A stretch of DNA of 64,000 bases from CAIQQQ01 sp040399685 (lineage in GTDB: Bacteria; Pseudomonadota; Alphaproteobacteria; Acetobacterales; Acetobacteraceae): the NCBI GenBank assembly GCA_040399685.1, contig JBBART010000026.1:1-64000 (forward strand), written 5' to 3'. This document shows, one piece after another, positions 62,426 to 64,000 of the stretch. The notes beneath the pieces are model-generated. The model ran no database searches. It saw only the letters and a list, made by a program, of their open reading frames with translations, and was not told the origin of the DNA. Within the stretch, counting starts at the first letter, position 1. Every line of letters begins with the position of its first letter. A program made the translations under genes and the position numbers.

Positions 62426-63661
62426 TCACCCCCGCACCAACCGCCGCCGTCCCGCCAGAAACCCCGCGATCGCAGCCCCGCCGCCGGCCACCACGAACAG
62501 CACGCCCGCCCCGCGCCAATCGCCGGTGGCGTCATGCGCAACCCCCACGAACAACGGGCCCATCGAGGCCAGCAGATACCCCACCGTCTGCGACATGCTC
62601 GACAGCCGCGCCGCAGCAGCACCCGTGGGCGCACGCAGCACCAGGAACAGCACCGCCGTGGCGAACGCCCCGCCCATGCCGATGCCCATCGTCACCGCGA
62701 AAATCCACTGCATCCACAGCGGCGCCGACAACAACCCCAAAAAACCGACCACAATCAGAATGACAGACCCACAGGCCGGAATACTCTGAGACCGCAGTCG
62801 GGCCGCCAAAATCGGCGCAGGCAGGGACGAAACCACCTGCATCAACACCGAAACCGACACCACCAGCCCAGCCGTCACCGGCGTATCGCCCCGGCTGCGC
62901 ATAATCGGCGCCAGCCAACCGAACACGGTGTAGGCCATCACCGATTGCAGCCCCATGAACATCGTCACCTGCCACGCCACCGGATCGCGCCAGAGCGACC
63001 CTGCGGCGGAGACGGCCACAACCGGCCCCACGCGCCACAGCCGGTCCGACCACGCGAACAACGAGAACGCCAGCGCCGCCGCCGCCGGCAGCGCCCAGAA
63101 CGCCAGCGCCAGATGCCAGCTTCTGCCAAACGCATTATACAGCGGCACGGTGGCCCCAGCGGCAACCGATGCGCCAACGCACAGCGCCATGCTGTAAAAG
63201 CCAGTCATCAGCGGCGCCCGGTCAGCAAAATCGCGCTTCAACAACCCGGGCAACAACACGTTGCCAATGCCAATGCCCGCGCCGGCCAGCAGCGATCCGG
63301 CCACCAGCATCTCCACGCCGCCCACACCGCGCAGGCCAGTGCCGACGGCCACAGCCGCCAACGCCCACAAGGTGGCACTCTCCAACCCCAGCCGCCGCGC
63401 CAGCCCCGGGGCGGTGGCGGCGAACAGCCCCAGAAACAGCACCGGGACGGTGGACATCAGGCTCGCCATGGTGGCCGACAGGCCGATATCGCGCATCACC
63501 TCGGGCAACACCGGCGCCAGGCTGGCAAGCATAGGGCGGAGATTGAAGGCCACCAGAACGATGGCCAATGCCAAGGTAACGCGGCCATGACGCCGCATCG
63601 TCGCCCGCGCCTCCGGGCTGATCGCCTGCGTGCGCGGTGGCATATTGCCGAGCCGGGACAT
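62426..63661 (-). CDS. MFS transporter, CynX/NimT-like
   Basis: 411 aa with twelve helices. LAIVLVAFNLRPMLASLAPVLPEV and the repeated GxxGIGxGNVLLPGLLKRDF motifs are hallmarks of the CynX/NimT branch (cyanate, nitroimidazole-type transporters). Substrate unknown. It is divergent from the final gene by about 110 bp. Confidence 0.9.
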   Translation of the reverse strand: MSRLGNMPPRTQAISPEARATMRRHGRVTLALAIVLVAFNLRPMLASLAPVLPEVMRDIGLSATMASLMSTVPVLFLGLFAATAPGLARRLGLESATLWALAAVAVGTGLRGVGGVEMLVAGSLLAGAGIGIGNVLLPGLLKRDFADRAPLMTGFYSMALCVGASVAAGATVPLYNAFGRSWHLALAFWALPAAAALAFSLFAWSDRLWRVGPVVAVSAAGSLWRDPVAWQVTMFMGLQSVMAYTVFGWLAPIMRSRGDTPVTAGLVVSVSVLMQVVSSLPAPILAARLRSQSIPACGSVILIVVGFLGLLSAPLWMQWIFAVTMGIGMGGAFATAVLFLVLRAPTGAAAARLSSMSQTVGYLLASMGPLFVGVAHDATGDWRGAGVLFVVAGGGAAIAGFLAGRRRLVRG

Positions 63662-63771
63662 CCTTGGGTCTCCTTTTCATCATCTCTCGCCTGCAACCGT
63701 CTGATGATCAACCGGCGCAATACGCGCAGCGGGACTGTCAAAGCCGAGGGGTTCGGTTAGATTGCGCAACC

Positions 63772-64000
63772 ATGAAGCCCAAAACGCAGAACGATGCTGG
63801 CAAGTCCGGCCGCACCTGGCTTGCCGCCCAAACCGCTGCCGGCCGGCGCGCGGCATTGCCGCTGGTGGCGACGGGATTGCTCAACACCCTGCTCGCCGCC
63901 GCCCAGGCATTCTGCACCGCCCTCCTGCTGGCGGATCTGCTGACCGCCTCGCCCGAATCGCCTTTGCTCCCGGCCCTCGGTTTCGCAGCACTCGCACTGA
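63772..64000 (+). CDS. cydD: Probable thiol-reductant ABC exporter CydD, N-terminal fragment
   Basis: Only the first 76 codons are inside the window and the frame is open to the end. MKPKTQNDAGKSGRTWLAAQ precedes a hydrophobic helix (PLVATGLLNTLLAAAQAFCTALLLADLL), like the start of CydD, which with CydC exports cysteine/glutathione for cytochrome bd assembly. The ABC domain would lie beyond the edge, so another ABC exporter is possible. Confidence 0.6.
   Translation, partial: MKPKTQNDAGKSGRTWLAAQTAAGRRAALPLVATGLLNTLLAAAQAFCTALLLADLLTASPESPLLPALGFAALAL

Noticed and set aside
62332..62763. Small ORFs starting inside the repeats (also around 23275-23616 and 33774-33971)
   Set aside because: Their N-terminal residues are just translations of the hairpin element and they run into antisense of neighbouring genes.
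1..64000. tRNA or rRNA genes, insertion sequences and integrase/att sites
   Set aside because: I saw no cloverleaf-like sequence, no rRNA segment and no transposase or integrase reading frame; a covariance search would be needed to exclude small ncRNAs.

Overview
This is a 64 kb stretch of a high-GC, gene-dense alphaproteobacterial chromosome. The gene content and style point to the Acetobacteraceae (Rhodospirillales): a decayed Hint-domain protein of the kind common in that family, an FeS-type bacterial cryptochrome/photolyase, DUF1150 behind Hsp20, DUF2336, and a dispersed intergenic repeat whose spurious translations recur in that family. The family assignment is inference; no rRNA or tRNA gene is present to settle it. 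About 65 protein genes are supported, most of them housekeeping. Many are packed with 4-bp ATGA or GTGA stop/start overlaps.

Layout. 1-565 is an unusually AT-rich leader before a LuxR-type regulator (566-1510). 1.7-5.7 kb holds small accessory genes (DUF1348, a PNPOx-like protein) and a minus-strand operon DUF6134 / FeS photolyase / SDR. 5.8-8.6 kb holds a SixA phosphatase, a CHAD protein and a nuclease-fold membrane protein that seems to have lost its catalytic residues. 8.6-9.3 kb is Hsp20-DUF1150, divergent from def-fmt-truA. 11.6-14.7 kb is dapD-dapE followed by two paralogous small membrane proteins. 14.8-17.6 kb is a PAS-GGDEF cyclase coupled to a DUF2336 protein. 17.6-21.8 kb is the rpmH-rnpA-yidD-yidC-engB-argB block with a clear sigma70 promoter. 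22-23.1 kb is a patatin lipase plus a tiny H-box peptide. 23.3-29 kb is the cell-shape cluster mreB-mreC-mreD-mrdA-rodA.

A Hint-domain pseudogene (29.0-30.4 kb) separates mreB from leuA. 32.4-33.8 kb has a 2-hydroxyacid dehydrogenase and a MgtC protein. 34-39.5 kb is miaA-ilvB-ilvN-ilvC-mltA, divergent from serB. 40.4-46.3 kb has an acyltransferase, a small lipoprotein and a complete elongation factor P set: epmA (with a phzF-like gene) divergent from epmB-efp-suhB. 46.4-49.9 kb carries an OmpA-like periplasmic protein and a MotA/MotB-like proton-channel pair with no flagellar genes nearby. 50-54.8 kb has a transglutaminase, mfd and sdhE. 54.8-62.3 kb has recG and a Gld-like ABC exporter operon (ATPase, permease, GldG, DUF4340) with Nudix and flavin reductase genes. 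The window ends with a CynX-type MFS transporter and the first codons of a probable cydD.

The most striking non-coding signal is a ~122-bp three-hairpin element present four times. It fills every convergent gene junction in the window that has more than about 12 bp of space and occurs nowhere else here. The best candidate for an undescribed protein system is the non-flagellar MotA/MotB-like module at 46.4-49.9 kb.
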